Positions 15,700 through 25,235 of a stretch of 64,000 nucleotides of DNA are shown here, in pieces. Position 1 is the stretch's first letter; each line of letters begins with the position of its first letter. The position numbers were made by a program, and so were the translations under genes. Below the pieces are notes generated by a model. That model saw only the letters and a list, made by a program, of their open reading frames with translations, ran no database searches and had not been told where the DNA came from. The DNA lies in assembly GCF_013300825.1 (NCBI RefSeq), contig NZ_JAAIMY010000006.1:62001-126000 (forward strand), read 5' to 3'. The DNA is from Blautia wexlerae. GTDB lineage: Bacteria; Bacillota; Clostridia; Lachnospirales; Lachnospiraceae.

Positions 15700-16305
15700 T
15701 CACGGTGAATATTTTCTCACTCTTAACGGAATCCCATTCTGAGCAGCCAGGACTTTGCTCTGCTCTACTTTTTCCTCGCCGATCACATCTACAACTGTGA
15801 AGCGTACATCATCAAGATACTGCTTACAGTCTCTTGCAAATTTCAGCATGGCATCAAAGGATTTCTCGCCGTATGCTGGACGGACTACTTCATTGTAGGA
15901 TGCTGCGTCCGGCATATTCAGGCTGATGGATATACTGTCTACAGCCTGACAGATTTCTTTTGCAGTAGAACGTTTGTGGATCAGATCAGATAATCCGTTG
16001 GTATTCAGCCTGATCCGGAATGGGTATCTTTCCCTGATATATTTGCTTACTGCTATAAGGTTCTCAAGAGCCATGGTCGGTTCTCCGTATCCGCAGAAAA
16101 CCACTTCATTACAGTCTGAAAAATCAAACTCATCAATGGCTTTGTAAATCTCTTCCAATGCAGGTTCATGTTCAAACCAGAGATTGGATGCCTCACCGAT
16201 GGCATCCTCTGTATTTCGGATGCAGAAAGTGCATCTGCATGGACATTTATTGGTAATGTTAAAATATACCTGGTTTTTATATCTGTATATGATATCTGTT
16301 GTCAT
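15700..16305 (-). CDS. TatD-linked-type radical SAM protein
   Basis: This compact 201-residue radical SAM protein has the cluster motif CX3CX2C at Cys21, Cys25 and Cys28 in NKCPCRCTFC. It also has the SAM-binding FCGYGEPTMALE near residue 70, and strands LNTNGL and SISLNMPDAASYNEVVRP. The short single-domain form and these motifs resemble the radical SAM proteins often encoded beside tatD. Here there is no tatD; it lies 85 bases after the pyridoxine S-component gene and a small repeat, possibly the last gene of the B6 operon. Substrate unknown. Confidence 0.75.
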   Translation of the reverse strand: MTTDIIYRYKNQVYFNITNKCPCRCTFCIRNTEDAIGEASNLWFEHEPALEEIYKAIDEFDFSDCNEVVFCGYGEPTMALENLIAVSKYIRERYPFRIRLNTNGLSDLIHKRSTAKEICQAVDSISISLNMPDAASYNEVVRPAYGEKSFDAMLKFARDCKQYLDDVRFTVVDVIGEEKVEQSKVLAAQNGIPLRVRKYSP

Positions 16306-16324
16306 TTTATATTCTCCTCAGTGT

Positions 16325-16366
16325 CAAGCGGATAAAATCATCCGCTTCGCTACTTGATCCGGTTAA
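16325..16366. repeat. CAAGCGGAT/ATCCGCTT repeat, short copy
   Basis: CAAGCGGAT, four to five spacer bases, ATCCGCTTCGCTACTTG, then ATCCGGTTAAT. Longer copies are at 29983-30140 and 44470-44564, where a variable middle is inserted before GATTCGGTTA. Confidence 0.6.
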
Positions 16367-16389
16367 TTTCAGTTATTTTATTTTTCCTA

Positions 16390-16926
16390 TTATTTCGCAA
16401 TATTAGTCTTAAATCCGATTTTATCAAGTGCAGTACCGATGATCACAAACATAATGGCACTTCCCCCTGACTGTACAATGCTTCCGCTGACAGAAGTAAA
16501 GAAGGATGCTGTAAATCCAAACATAATTCCTTCTGCAATATAGTATCCTGTTGCTGAGATGGCGAATGCAAGGAATAATGCAACTACATTTCTCTTTGTG
16601 ACCAGCTTTGTTCCTTTAGAAGAAAACGGAAGACAGATCAGCATTTTGATAATTATAGTTGCAGGCGCCCATACAGGTGCTGTCAGAAGATCTGCCAGGC
16701 CACCTCCGATTGCTCCTGCCGCACATGCGTAAGGTAATGGCAGAAATGCTGCTGCCAGATAGATCATAGTGTCACCCAGATGTACATATCCTCCGTTCAC
16801 CCCTACCGGAATGTGGAAGATATAAGCTGTCATTAAAGTAGTCAGTGCTGCCATTACCGCTGTGGCTGTGATCCTTTTCACTGTATCGGCTGTTTTGATG
16901 TTCTCTTTTGCTGTTAATTCAGACAT
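16390..16926 (-). CDS. ECF transporter S component, predicted vitamin B6 (PdxU-type)
   Basis: The 178-residue membrane protein has about six hydrophobic segments and the ECF S-component signature ATAVMAALTTLMTAYI near the N-terminus for docking to the shared T subunit. The segments GYVHLGDTMIYLAAAFLP and IGGGLADLLTAPVWAPATIIIK are typical. It lies 66 bases after the pyridoxal kinase gene, in the same direction, and opposite a MocR/PdxR regulator. That context points to pyridoxine or related B6 vitamers as substrate. The ATPase and T subunits are elsewhere. The substrate is inferred from neighbours. Confidence 0.8.
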   Translation of the reverse strand: MSELTAKENIKTADTVKRITATAVMAALTTLMTAYIFHIPVGVNGGYVHLGDTMIYLAAAFLPLPYACAAGAIGGGLADLLTAPVWAPATIIIKMLICLPFSSKGTKLVTKRNVVALFLAFAISATGYYIAEGIMFGFTASFFTSVSGSIVQSGGSAIMFVIIGTALDKIGFKTNIAK

Positions 16927-16992
16927 AATATGATCCCTCCTGTTATATATTTTACTTAACTGTCCGGCATTTGGTATCTATGATTTCCTGTC

Positions 16993-17862
16993 TTATATCT
17001 GTGTCAGTATCCCCAGATATTTTTCAAAGCAGACTCCATCATTTCTGTCAGTTCCTTCTTCCACTGCATCGTGAATAGCTCCACCCAGAAATTCAACAGC
17101 CTTCTCCACACATGCTTTCATGGGAATCCCTCTCACCATTCCCGCACTCAGAACAGATGCCAGAAGATCTCCTGTTCCGGAATAACTGCCGCCCTCTTTT
17201 ACAGAAAAACACCAGTCTGCTTTTTCTTTCTCCAGAACCAGATTTCCCATTCGTGCTCTGCCGTCACTGCCGGACACCTCTACTCCTGTGATCACAATTG
17301 CTTCCAGCCCAAAACGCTGAGTCAGTTCTCTGCCGGATGTTTCTATTTCCTTAAGCAACTGTGTTTCTTCCATATCAGAAAACGCTTTCATTCTTTCTTT
17401 CATCCCCTCTTCTCCATACAGAAGAAGAAGTGCCTCTGTCAGGTTCGGCGTAATCACTGTAGCTTCTCTGACCAGAGTCCGCATTTTTTCACAGAGAGTC
17501 TCTGAATAGGTTTTGTATGTTTCCCCTCTGTCTCCCATAACCGGATCAACCAGGATATGTGTTCCCTCTGTGCAGAACATATCTACAAATTTCAGGATCA
17601 GATCCACCTGTCTGGCATCTCCCAGAAATCCTGTATAAACACCATCCGGTGTAAATCCCGTTTTTTTCCACTCATCCATGATCAGCTCCATCCGGTCTGT
17701 ATAATCATCCCAGAAATAAGATCCATATCCTGTCTGATTACTCAATATTGCGGTGGGCAGCGGACAAGCCTGGACTCCCATGGCAGAAATTACAGGAATC
17801 GCTGCTGTAAGAGAGCATTTTCCCAGACCGGACAGATCATGAATTACTGCAATTTTTTTCAA
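16993..17862 (-). CDS. pdxY: Pyridoxal/pyridoxamine kinase
   Basis: The 289-residue ribokinase-fold protein begins MKKIAVIHDLSGLGKCSL. It has the substrate-site segment PLPTAILSNQTGYG and the catalytic anion-hole motif GGSYSGTGDLLAS near residue 228, with Asp as the predicted base. It phosphorylates pyridoxal, pyridoxamine or pyridoxine to the 5-prime phosphate in the cytoplasm. The gene is first in a unit with the ECF S component and is divergent from the MocR regulator 163 bases away, a common B6 salvage layout. PdxY and PdxK types are hard to tell apart by eye. Confidence 0.88.
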   Translation of the reverse strand: MKKIAVIHDLSGLGKCSLTAAIPVISAMGVQACPLPTAILSNQTGYGSYFWDDYTDRMELIMDEWKKTGFTPDGVYTGFLGDARQVDLILKFVDMFCTEGTHILVDPVMGDRGETYKTYSETLCEKMRTLVREATVITPNLTEALLLLYGEEGMKERMKAFSDMEETQLLKEIETSGRELTQRFGLEAIVITGVEVSGSDGRARMGNLVLEKEKADWCFSVKEGGSYSGTGDLLASVLSAGMVRGIPMKACVEKAVEFLGGAIHDAVEEGTDRNDGVCFEKYLGILTQI

Positions 17863-18025
17863 TTTTTTATTCCTCTTGCTTTCTTTTATGCTTTGTATTA
17901 ATATAGCATCACAGTGGATATATGAATATAGCCAGATTTAATGTTTTTTTAAGGGTCAGTTTATTTTTAACCCTATAGCAATTCAAGAATGCCATCAGCA
18001 TGTTTGAAGGATCGGAGTTTTACAT

Positions 18026-19351
18026 ATGGAATTGATTTTAGATAAGAATAAAAAAAAGGAACACCTGTATCTGGAGGTGTTCCACTATTACAGGGAACTG
18101 ATCATGGAGAAAAAGCTCCCGCCCGGAAGCAGGATGCCCTCTCTTCGAAAATGTTCGCAGGAACTGAAGCTGAGCCGCACCACCATTGAAAATGCCTATC
18201 TGCAGCTGGCTGCGGAGGGATATATTATTTCCAAAGCCCAGAGCGGATACTATGTGACAGATATAGCTGACAGACAACACACATCTGTCAGAAAAACAGA
18301 GAAACATGCTCAGACACCTTGCCGGTTTGATTTTGCTTCTTCAGGAGTAGATCGGGAGAGTTTCCGTTTTGACCTTTGGAGACGTTATATCAAAAGCGCT
18401 CTTCGCCAGGATGAAAGATTACTGTCTTATGGAGAGCCTCAGGGTGAGGCTGACCTGAGAGATACACTTGCCGATTATGTGAGAGAACGTAGAAACGTGC
18501 TATGTAGTGGGGAGGATATTGTGATCGGTGCAGGTATTCAGAGTCTTTTGCACATCCTCTGCCCGCTCCTTGAGCAACGCCAGACTGTTTCTTTTCCCAA
18601 TCCTTCCTTTGTACAGGGAAGCACTGTGTTTCATGACTATGGATTTCAGGTAGATTACAGGAATAAGGACTGTGATGTTATTTATGTTTCTCCTGCACAT
18701 ATGACAAAATGGGGTGATATTATGCCTGTTTCCAGACGCCTGGAGCTGGTGAATTACTCTGCTGCACATGGCAGTCTGGTCATTGAGGATGATTTTGAAA
18801 ATGAATTTGTGTATCTGCAGAAGCCTACCCCTTCTCTTTTTGGTCTGGCAGGCGGTCAGAATGTGGTGTATCTGGGAACCTTTTCCAGACTTCTGCTGCC
18901 CTCCATCCGTATCAGTTTTATGGTCCTGCCTCCGGAGCTGTCTGCACTGTACAGAAAAAAAGCAGACCAATATAATCAGACAGCATCAAAGGCAGAGCAG
19001 ATTGCTCTGTGCCAATTTATCCGGGATGGTCACCTGGCAGCACAGACCCGTAAGCTGAAACGTCTGTATTCTGTAAAGCTGAAAGCACTCCGCAGTGCTG
19101 TGCGGGAAGTATTTGGAAAAGATTCCCAGATCCAGACCGGAGCCGCAGGTACCAGCCTGGCCCTGACTCTGTCCACAACTCTTACCTGGCAGGAGCTTCA
19201 AAAAAAGGCACAGACCAATGGTCTGCGCCTACAGCTTCTGAGAGAGGCTCCCGGTAAGATTACCCTGATTCTCTCCTGCTCCTCCATGCCTGTGGCAGAT
19301 TTCGTCCCGGCATGTAAGCTGTTAAAAGATATCAGTCAGATACAGAATTAG
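18026..19351 (+). CDS. pdxR: MocR/PdxR-family regulator (GntR winged helix plus aminotransferase-like domain)
   Basis: This 441-residue protein has a GntR winged helix at residues 12-78 (SRMPSLRKCSQELKLSRTTIENAYLQL) and a fold-type I aminotransferase-like domain from about residue 110. MocR regulators sense PLP and control B6 salvage or synthesis genes, and pdxY lies divergently. The position normally holding the Schiff-base lysine (GTFSK) reads GTFSR: residue 288 is encoded AGA at 18887-18889. The PLP-ring aspartate region reads IEDDFENEF. Without the lysine, PLP could bind only non-covalently. The stop codon overlaps the convergent cbiC stop. Confidence 0.85.
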   Translation: MELILDKNKKKEHLYLEVFHYYRELIMEKKLPPGSRMPSLRKCSQELKLSRTTIENAYLQLAAEGYIISKAQSGYYVTDIADRQHTSVRKTEKHAQTPCRFDFASSGVDRESFRFDLWRRYIKSALRQDERLLSYGEPQGEADLRDTLADYVRERRNVLCSGEDIVIGAGIQSLLHILCPLLEQRQTVSFPNPSFVQGSTVFHDYGFQVDYRNKDCDVIYVSPAHMTKWGDIMPVSRRLELVNYSAAHGSLVIEDDFENEFVYLQKPTPSLFGLAGGQNVVYLGTFSRLLLPSIRISFMVLPPELSALYRKKADQYNQTASKAEQIALCQFIRDGHLAAQTRKLKRLYSVKLKALRSAVREVFGKDSQIQTGAAGTSLALTLSTTLTWQELQKKAQTNGLRLQLLREAPGKITLILSCSSMPVADFVPACKLLKDISQIQN

Positions 19352-19992
19352 TATCCTCTGTTATTATCAATCATATAAAGCAATGCATTACAGATACATG
19401 CGGCAACATTGCTTCCGCCCTTTCTTCCTCTGGCTACAATATAAGGTACGTCTGCCTGCATGATCAGTTCCTTGGACTGGACCACATTTACAAAGCCTAC
19501 CGGCACACCGATGATCAGCTCAGGATCCAGCTTGCCATCCTCAATCAGTTCATAGAGACGTACCAGCGCAGTGGGGGCATTTCCGATGGCAAAGATCAGC
19601 TTCTTTCCCATGGCAGCAGCCTTATCCATGCTGGCTGTAGCTCTTGTGGTTCCGTTGGCTTTGGCTGTGGCAGCTACGTCCTCGTCAGAGATAAAGCAGA
19701 ATACTTCTCCGCCGTAACGGGAAAGGACTCTCTTGTTGATCCCGGACTCTGCCATGTGTGTATCTGTCACAATGCAGGCACCGTCTTTGATAGCAGCAAT
19801 TGCTTTCTCAACTGCATTCTCAGAGAAACAGAGATTCTCTGCATAATCAAAGTCTGCGCTTGTGTGAATACATCTCTTTACGATCAGCTCTGTTCCGGGA
19901 ACCAGCTTTGTATCTCCAAGTTCCTCTGTAATGATCTCAAAGCTGCGTTTCTCTATATCCATTGGTTTTACATTTTCCAGTTCTACTTTCAT
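19348..19992 (-). CDS. cbiC: Cobalt-precorrin-8 methylmutase
   Basis: The 214-residue enzyme moves the C11 methyl group to C12 to give cobyrinate. The conserved active-site histidine is in RCIHTSADFDY near residue 43. The family segments DTHMAESGIN and AIGNAPTALVRLYELI are present. It is the last gene of the cobalamin operon, about 90 bases after cbiP. Its TAA shares bases with the TAG of the convergent pdxR gene, a 4-base overlap with no room for a terminator between them. Confidence 0.95.
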   Translation of the reverse strand: MKVELENVKPMDIEKRSFEIITEELGDTKLVPGTELIVKRCIHTSADFDYAENLCFSENAVEKAIAAIKDGACIVTDTHMAESGINKRVLSRYGGEVFCFISDEDVAATAKANGTTRATASMDKAAAMGKKLIFAIGNAPTALVRLYELIEDGKLDPELIIGVPVGFVNVVQSKELIMQADVPYIVARGRKGGSNVAACICNALLYMIDNNRGY

Positions 19993-20083
19993 TCCTTATC
20001 TCCCAAATTCCATAAATTCCCGTATACAATAGTTACATCTAACACTCATTGGCTTATCTGGATTTTCACCATACTGTTCCGGA

Positions 20084-21592
20084 TCAGATTCCCTGCTCCA
20101 GAATTTCATAGATTTTCTTCATATCCAGATGCTTCCTCAGTTCTGCTGCCAGGATATCATACTGGGTTTCTTTAAATGCTGCAAAATCGATTCCTGTCAT
20201 CTGAGATACATCAATTCCCTTTTTTTCACCCAGAACACGTACAACAGCCTCTGCCACATCTTCCCTGTCAAAAACTCCATGGACATAGGTTCCACAGACA
20301 TTTTTACGGTATGCACCGTCTTCCTTACACTCTCCTGACACCTGATCTTCAATGGATACACTGTGTCCGGCCTCGCCTTTTAACACAGTTTCTCCCATAT
20401 GGATCTCGTAACCCTCCAGTTCTGCGCCGGAAAGTGCCTGCAGCTCTCCCTCAAGTTCCAGAAATCTGCCGGAAACTCTGGTTCTGGTTTTCTTTTCCGC
20501 AAAAACAGTATCCATAGGAAGCAGTCCCATTCCCTTGATGGTTCCTCCGGCTTCCACATGATGAGGGTCACTTAAGGTCTCACCCAGCATCTGATAACCG
20601 CCACAGATTCCAAAGATAATCTTACCCTTTGCAGCTTCCTTCAAAACTGCAGCTTCCAGACCATTAGCCCGCATCCACAGCAGATCTTCCATTGTATTTT
20701 TTGTTCCTGGAAGGATGATCATATCCGGATTTTTCAGTTCACTGACATGCTGTACATATCTCAGGGAAACTCCCGGGATACTTTCCAGTGGATTAAAATC
20801 TGTGAAATTGGAGATCCTTGGTACCCGGATCACCGCAATATCAATAAGATCCACTTCCTGTTTTCTGTCAAATCTTTCTGTGAGGCTGTCCTCATCCTCC
20901 ACCTGAATATCCAGATACGGAGCCACTCCCACTACAGGGATATGGCTTCTCTCCTCCAGCATCTGCACTCCCGGATCAAGGATGGTCTTATCGCCGCGGA
21001 ATTTGTTGATGATCAGACCCTTTACCATCTCTCTTTCATCCTCTTCCAGAAGCTCCACTGTACCGATCAGCTGTGCGAAAACACCGCCTCTGTCAATATC
21101 TCCCACCAGAAGTACCGGTGCCTTTGCCATCTTTGCCATTCCCATATTTACGATATCTTCTGTTTTCAGATTAATCTCTGCCGGGCTTCCTGCTCCCTCG
21201 ATCACAATGATATCATTTTCTGATGCCAGTTTATCATAAGCTTTCATAATATCCGGCACCAGCTTTTTCTTATATTTAAAATAGTCTCTGGCACTCATGG
21301 TTCCCAGGACTTCTCCGTTTACGATCACCTGGGAGCCTACATCATTGGTAGGCTTCAGAAGAATGGGGTTCATCAGCACAGAAGGCTTAATTCCGGCTGC
21401 CTCCGCCTGCATCACCTGAGCTCTGCCCATCTCCAGCCCCTCTTCTGTAATAAAAGAGTTCAGTGCCATATTCTGGGATTTAAAGGGTGCCACCCTGTAT
21501 CCATCCTGTTTAAAAATCCTGCAAAGCCCTGCTGCCAGAAGGCTTTTTCCTGCATTGGACATTGTCCCCTGCACCATAATCGCTTTTGCCAT
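20084..21592 (-). CDS. cbiP: Adenosylcobyric acid synthase (glutamine-hydrolysing)
   Basis: The 502-residue enzyme amidates four side-chain carboxylates of adenosylcobyrinate a,c-diamide. The N-terminal dethiobiotin-synthetase-like ATPase domain shows [16 protein letters not shown] and [11 protein letters not shown]. The C-terminal class I glutamine amidotransferase domain has the nucleophile cysteine in [13 protein letters not shown] near residue 333 and a late histidine in [19 protein letters not shown] precedes the ATG. It lies between cobD and cbiC in the cobalamin operon. Confidence 0.95.
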   Translation of the reverse strand: MAKAIMVQGTMSNAGKSLLAAGLCRIFKQDGYRVAPFKSQNMALNSFITEEGLEMGRAQVMQAEAAGIKPSVLMNPILLKPTNDVGSQVIVNGEVLGTMSARDYFKYKKKLVPDIMKAYDKLASENDIIVIEGAGSPAEINLKTEDIVNMGMAKMAKAPVLLVGDIDRGGVFAQLIGTVELLEEDEREMVKGLIINKFRGDKTILDPGVQMLEERSHIPVVGVAPYLDIQVEDEDSLTERFDRKQEVDLIDIAVIRVPRISNFTDFNPLESIPGVSLRYVQHVSELKNPDMIILPGTKNTMEDLLWMRANGLEAAVLKEAAKGKIIFGICGGYQMLGETLSDPHHVEAGGTIKGMGLLPMDTVFAEKKTRTRVSGRFLELEGELQALSGAELEGYEIHMGETVLKGEAGHSVSIEDQVSGECKEDGAYRKNVCGTYVHGVFDREDVAEAVVRVLGEKKGIDVSQMTGIDFAAFKETQYDILAAELRKHLDMKKIYEILEQGI

Positions 21593-21625
21593 TTTTTTGT
21601 TTCCCCTTTTCTCCTGTATAAATAC

Positions 21626-22669
21626 TTATGAAAGCACTTCTTCCAGTACCTCTATTAGCTTTTCATTCTGTTCATGCAGCTTCACTGCCACACGGTAATA
21701 TCCTTTTTTCAGCCCCGGATAGTTACTGCAGTCCCGGATCAGGATTCCCTTTGCAACACATCTTTCAAAGAGATCCTCCGGTCCGTAAAAGAATATATAA
21801 TTTGCTTCAGAAGGATATACCGTCAGCCCAAGCTGTCTCATCTTTTCCTTCATCCATGCAGATTCACGGAAAATGATCTGCCGTCCTGCTTCCACATATT
21901 CTGCTTCCTTCAGTGCTGCCATTCCTGCCTGCTGTGCCATGGTAGACACATTCCAGGGCTGGGTGACTGCCTCCATCCGGTCAAGTACTTCCCCGTCCGA
22001 ACAGAATCCATAGCCCAGCCGCACACCGGGGATCGCATATCTTTTGGTAAATGCCTTAAGAATAAAAAGTCCCGGATATTTTGCCAGTTTTTCCTTCAGC
22101 GTATGTTTCTCCGGATCTTTTACAAAATCCAGGAAGCACTCATCTACTACCATAAATATTCCCTGCATGGCACAGGTTTCCAGAATTTCTTCCAGAAGGT
22201 CCTGAGGTATGGTGATCCCTGTAGGATTATTGGGATTACACAGGAAAATAATATCCGGCTTTTCTCTTTTCAGAACATCCGGATAATCTTTCTGTATACA
22301 GAAATCATTTTCCTCTTTCAGATAATATCTGCTGATCTCACAGCCAACACTGACCAGTGCCTGTTCATACTCCGCAAAGGTAGGAGCAGGAAGAAGGGCC
22401 TTCTTTGGATTCAATGCCCTGCTGAGGGAAAAAATAAGGTCTGCGGCTCCATTCCCGCAGATCAGATATTCTTTTTTTGTATGTTCATAATCTGCGATTG
22501 CCTCTTTCAGAGGTCCGCATCCTACACGGGGATAATCACTCAGGTCCTCTACACTGTCTATGATCGCCTGCTTTACACTCTGCGGTGTTCCCAGCGGATT
22601 ACAGTTTGCAGAGAAATCCAGACAGTGATCATATTTATAAACATCACCGCCATGTATATGTTTTGTCAT
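21626..22669 (-). CDS. cobD: L-threonine-O-3-phosphate decarboxylase
   Basis: This 347-residue fold-type I PLP enzyme begins with HIHGGDVYKY and FSANCNPLGTP, typical of Salmonella-type CobD rather than HisC. The PLP-anchoring lysine lies in ILKAFTKRYAIPGVRLGY near residue 213. It makes (R)-1-aminopropan-2-ol phosphate, which CbiB attaches to adenosylcobyric acid; cbiB lies 67 bases upstream. HisC-like aminotransferase is the alternative, but the context decides. Confidence 0.9.
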   Translation of the reverse strand: MTKHIHGGDVYKYDHCLDFSANCNPLGTPQSVKQAIIDSVEDLSDYPRVGCGPLKEAIADYEHTKKEYLICGNGAADLIFSLSRALNPKKALLPAPTFAEYEQALVSVGCEISRYYLKEENDFCIQKDYPDVLKREKPDIIFLCNPNNPTGITIPQDLLEEILETCAMQGIFMVVDECFLDFVKDPEKHTLKEKLAKYPGLFILKAFTKRYAIPGVRLGYGFCSDGEVLDRMEAVTQPWNVSTMAQQAGMAALKEAEYVEAGRQIIFRESAWMKEKMRQLGLTVYPSEANYIFFYGPEDLFERCVAKGILIRDCSNYPGLKKGYYRVAVKLHEQNEKLIEVLEEVLS

Positions 22670-22736
22670 CAGTTGTCTCCAGTCCTACTATACATGTTTT
22701 ATATTAATAACTATTCAGCAATCCACGTTACCAGAA

Positions 22737-23714
22737 TTATAAAAAGAAACAATATCGCACCGCGCTTCCGATCAGAAGAAATATCACAGCCCCCAGGATT
22801 GCTGTTGCATAAAGCAGGCGATTGGAACGTCTGATATCCTCCACCTCCACAGGGCGGATTCCATCTCCTATGGTTGGTTTCTCATAAAGCTTTCCGAAAT
22901 AGTAAGCATTGCCTGCAAGCTGTACCTCCAGCGCACCTGCCATTGCTGCTTCTGTCTGTGCAGAATTGGGGCTGGCATGGTTTCTTCTGTCTCTACGGTA
23001 GATCTTCGCTGCATTTTTCACATCCATTTTTACAAATACAGAGGCTGCCACCATAAGCCAACCGGAAAGTCTGGCCGGAATATAATTGGCCACATCATCC
23101 AGCTTTGCGGCACAGCGACCAAAATACAGATATTTATCATTCTTATAGCCCAGCATAGAATCCATGGTATTGATTCCTTTGTAAAGGAACATCAGCCACA
23201 CTCCGCCGATTGCCATATAGAACATAGGTGCTATGATGCCGTCTGAAGCATTCTCTGCCACAGTCTCTACTGCAGCCTTTGTAACACCTTCCTCTGTCAG
23301 CGACTGGGTATCACGACCTACGATCATGGATACTGCATAACGGGCCTCATCCAAAGTTCCGTTTTTCAGTCTGTCATAAACTTTCATGCTCTCTGTTTTC
23401 AGAGATTTCGTTGCCAGAAGCTGATAACACCAGAAGGTTTCCAGTGCGAATCCCGCCCATACTGAGATTCCATAGAGAATGTGCAGGATCAGAAATGGGA
23501 TTCCACCGCTTAACAGACAGACAAGGATCACTTCCACTGTACCTGCAGCCAGTTCGCCCTTATCTGTTTTCGGAAAAATCTTTCGGAGTATTTTTTCCAG
23601 AAATGCGATCAGATTTCCGATCAGACATACCGGATGATACAGCCATCTGGGATCTCCTATCATAAGATCAAGTATGAAGCCTGCTGCAAGGGCAGGCATA
23701 CTGTAATATAACAT
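22737..23714 (-). CDS. cbiB: Adenosylcobinamide-phosphate synthase
   Basis: The 325-residue membrane protein starts with AGFILDLMIGDPRWLYHPV, the CbiB/CobD signature. It also contains YAVSMIVGRDTQSL, VETVAENASDGIIAPMFY and NAQTEAAMAGALEVQL-like segments. It joins aminopropanol phosphate to adenosylcobyric acid. AAGGAG lies ten bases before the ATG, and the gene follows cbiA by four bases. The nomenclature is confusing: this protein is CobD in Pseudomonas naming and CbiB in Salmonella naming. Confidence 0.95.
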   Translation of the reverse strand: MLYYSMPALAAGFILDLMIGDPRWLYHPVCLIGNLIAFLEKILRKIFPKTDKGELAAGTVEVILVCLLSGGIPFLILHILYGISVWAGFALETFWCYQLLATKSLKTESMKVYDRLKNGTLDEARYAVSMIVGRDTQSLTEEGVTKAAVETVAENASDGIIAPMFYMAIGGVWLMFLYKGINTMDSMLGYKNDKYLYFGRCAAKLDDVANYIPARLSGWLMVAASVFVKMDVKNAAKIYRRDRRNHASPNSAQTEAAMAGALEVQLAGNAYYFGKLYEKPTIGDGIRPVEVEDIRRSNRLLYATAILGAVIFLLIGSAVRYCFFL

Positions 23715-23718
23715 ATTT

Positions 23719-25113
23719 TTAAAACTCCTTGTTATGATATTCCAGACATTTCATGAGAAAAGCCCTGGGAATCTGGGGATTTCCATAATAATAGATATGA
23801 GGATATCCTGCCAGCAGGTTACTGCTGCTGTGCATACAGTCCCATCCTCTTTTGCTCATAGGCTTCGCTGCATGGAAATCACTTCCACAGTTCTCTGAAT
23901 CAAAATAGTGGAATTCATGGGCCGGAATCTCACCGATCTCCTCTGCACTTCTGCCGAAAACAGGCTTCCCGGCAGTTAATGTGATATATCCAAATCTGGT
24001 CAGTCTGGGAGTGCGGAAACATTTTCCGGGGATCACTCCGCAGGTTTTCCGGAACACTCCGCCCATATCCTCCATCTGCTCATGAAGATACATGAAGCCT
24101 CCGCATTCTGCCATACATGGCATGCCCTGTTTAACTACCTGTGCAATCTCTTCTTTCATGGATGCATTGCGTTCCAGTGCCTCTCCATTTAATTCCGGAT
24201 AACCGCCATAGAGAAGAATCCCATCCAGATCTACAGGAAGATGTTCATCATGAATTGGCGAGAAATCAACTAGCTCTGCCCCCATTTCCTGAAGTAGACG
24301 GAAATTGTCTTCATAGAAGAAACAAAAGGCTTCATCCTTTGCCACTCCGATACGCAGCTTCTGTGGCAGACAATATCCATATGTCTCGTCTTTCTGTACC
24401 AGCGATTCCGGCACCTGCAGCTCCTCTGCATGCCTGGCAAGTGCAAGGATCCTGTCGATTTCCAGTGTATCTTCCAATATTCCGGCAAGCTTCTGCAAGC
24501 GTTCCTTCAGATCAGAAATCTCCTCAGGAAGCACAAGACCCAGATGACGGCTCTCGATCACACAGTCCTCCACCTTTGGCACATATCCAAGAACCTCCAC
24601 CTCAAGCTGTTCTTCCACCAGCTTCTTCATTCTGGGATAAAGCATGGGAGACATCTGGTTAAAGATCACGCCTTTGATATGACTGTTCTCTTTGTACTCC
24701 ATAAAACCTTTAATATAAGCTGCCAGGGAAATACTCATCCCTCTGCTGTTTACCACAAGGATGACCGGAGTATCTGTGGTATCTGCCAGGTCATAGGCGC
24801 TTGCTTTCGTGGATATTCCACCCACGCCGTCATAATAGCCCATAACACCTTCCATCACTGCAATATCACAGTCTGCTGCATTTTTTCCAAGCAGGTATCG
24901 GGTTGTCTGGGCATCTGTAAAAAAGGTGTCCAGATTACGGGATTTCGTCCCGATGACTCTGGAATGAAACATGGGATCTATATAATCCGGTCCACATTTA
25001 AAAGATGCCACTTTCATTTTTCGATTGACCAGCGCCTGCAGAAGTCCGCAGGTGATCAGAGTTTTGCCACTGCCGCTGGCTCCTGCTGCAAGAAGTATTC
25101 TTGGAATATCCAT
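23719..25113 (-). CDS. cbiA: Cobyrinate a,c-diamide synthase
   Basis: The 464-residue ATP- and glutamine-dependent enzyme amidates the a and c carboxylates of cobyrinate. The N-terminal P-loop is AAGASGSGKTLITCGL, followed by KCGPDYIDPMFH. The C-terminal amidotransferase domain has its nucleophile cysteine in PCMAECGGFMYL near residue 333 and a terminal histidine in AHEFHYFDS. GGAGAACAGGG precedes the ATG. The 120 bases before it are AT-rich with repeated TTAACTGTTAAT words and hold no gene. Confidence 0.95.
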   Translation of the reverse strand: MDIPRILLAAGASGSGKTLITCGLLQALVNRKMKVASFKCGPDYIDPMFHSRVIGTKSRNLDTFFTDAQTTRYLLGKNAADCDIAVMEGVMGYYDGVGGISTKASAYDLADTTDTPVILVVNSRGMSISLAAYIKGFMEYKENSHIKGVIFNQMSPMLYPRMKKLVEEQLEVEVLGYVPKVEDCVIESRHLGLVLPEEISDLKERLQKLAGILEDTLEIDRILALARHAEELQVPESLVQKDETYGYCLPQKLRIGVAKDEAFCFFYEDNFRLLQEMGAELVDFSPIHDEHLPVDLDGILLYGGYPELNGEALERNASMKEEIAQVVKQGMPCMAECGGFMYLHEQMEDMGGVFRKTCGVIPGKCFRTPRLTRFGYITLTAGKPVFGRSAEEIGEIPAHEFHYFDSENCGSDFHAAKPMSKRGWDCMHSSSNLLAGYPHIYYYGNPQIPRAFLMKCLEYHNKEF

Positions 25114-25235
25114 CCCTGTTCTCCTCTGTTTCTGTCCTATATTTTTTCAACAATTTCAGGGCATTCCAATCTATTAACTGTTAATCTATATTTCCTTAAC
25201 TGTTAATTTGTAATCCCTGATATCTGTATCATTTG

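Noticed and set aside
17951-17975. AAGGGTCAGTTTATTTTTAACCCT as a PdxR operator
   Set aside because: It has a short inverted repeat and lies in the divergent promoter region, but known MocR sites are direct repeats and no second copy was seen.
21674-22834. 386-codon open frame on the plus strand opposite cobD/cbiB
   Set aside because: It lies antisense to two clear cobalamin genes, has no ribosome site, and its residue composition (many Cys, His, Phe, Ile) is typical of a mirror frame.
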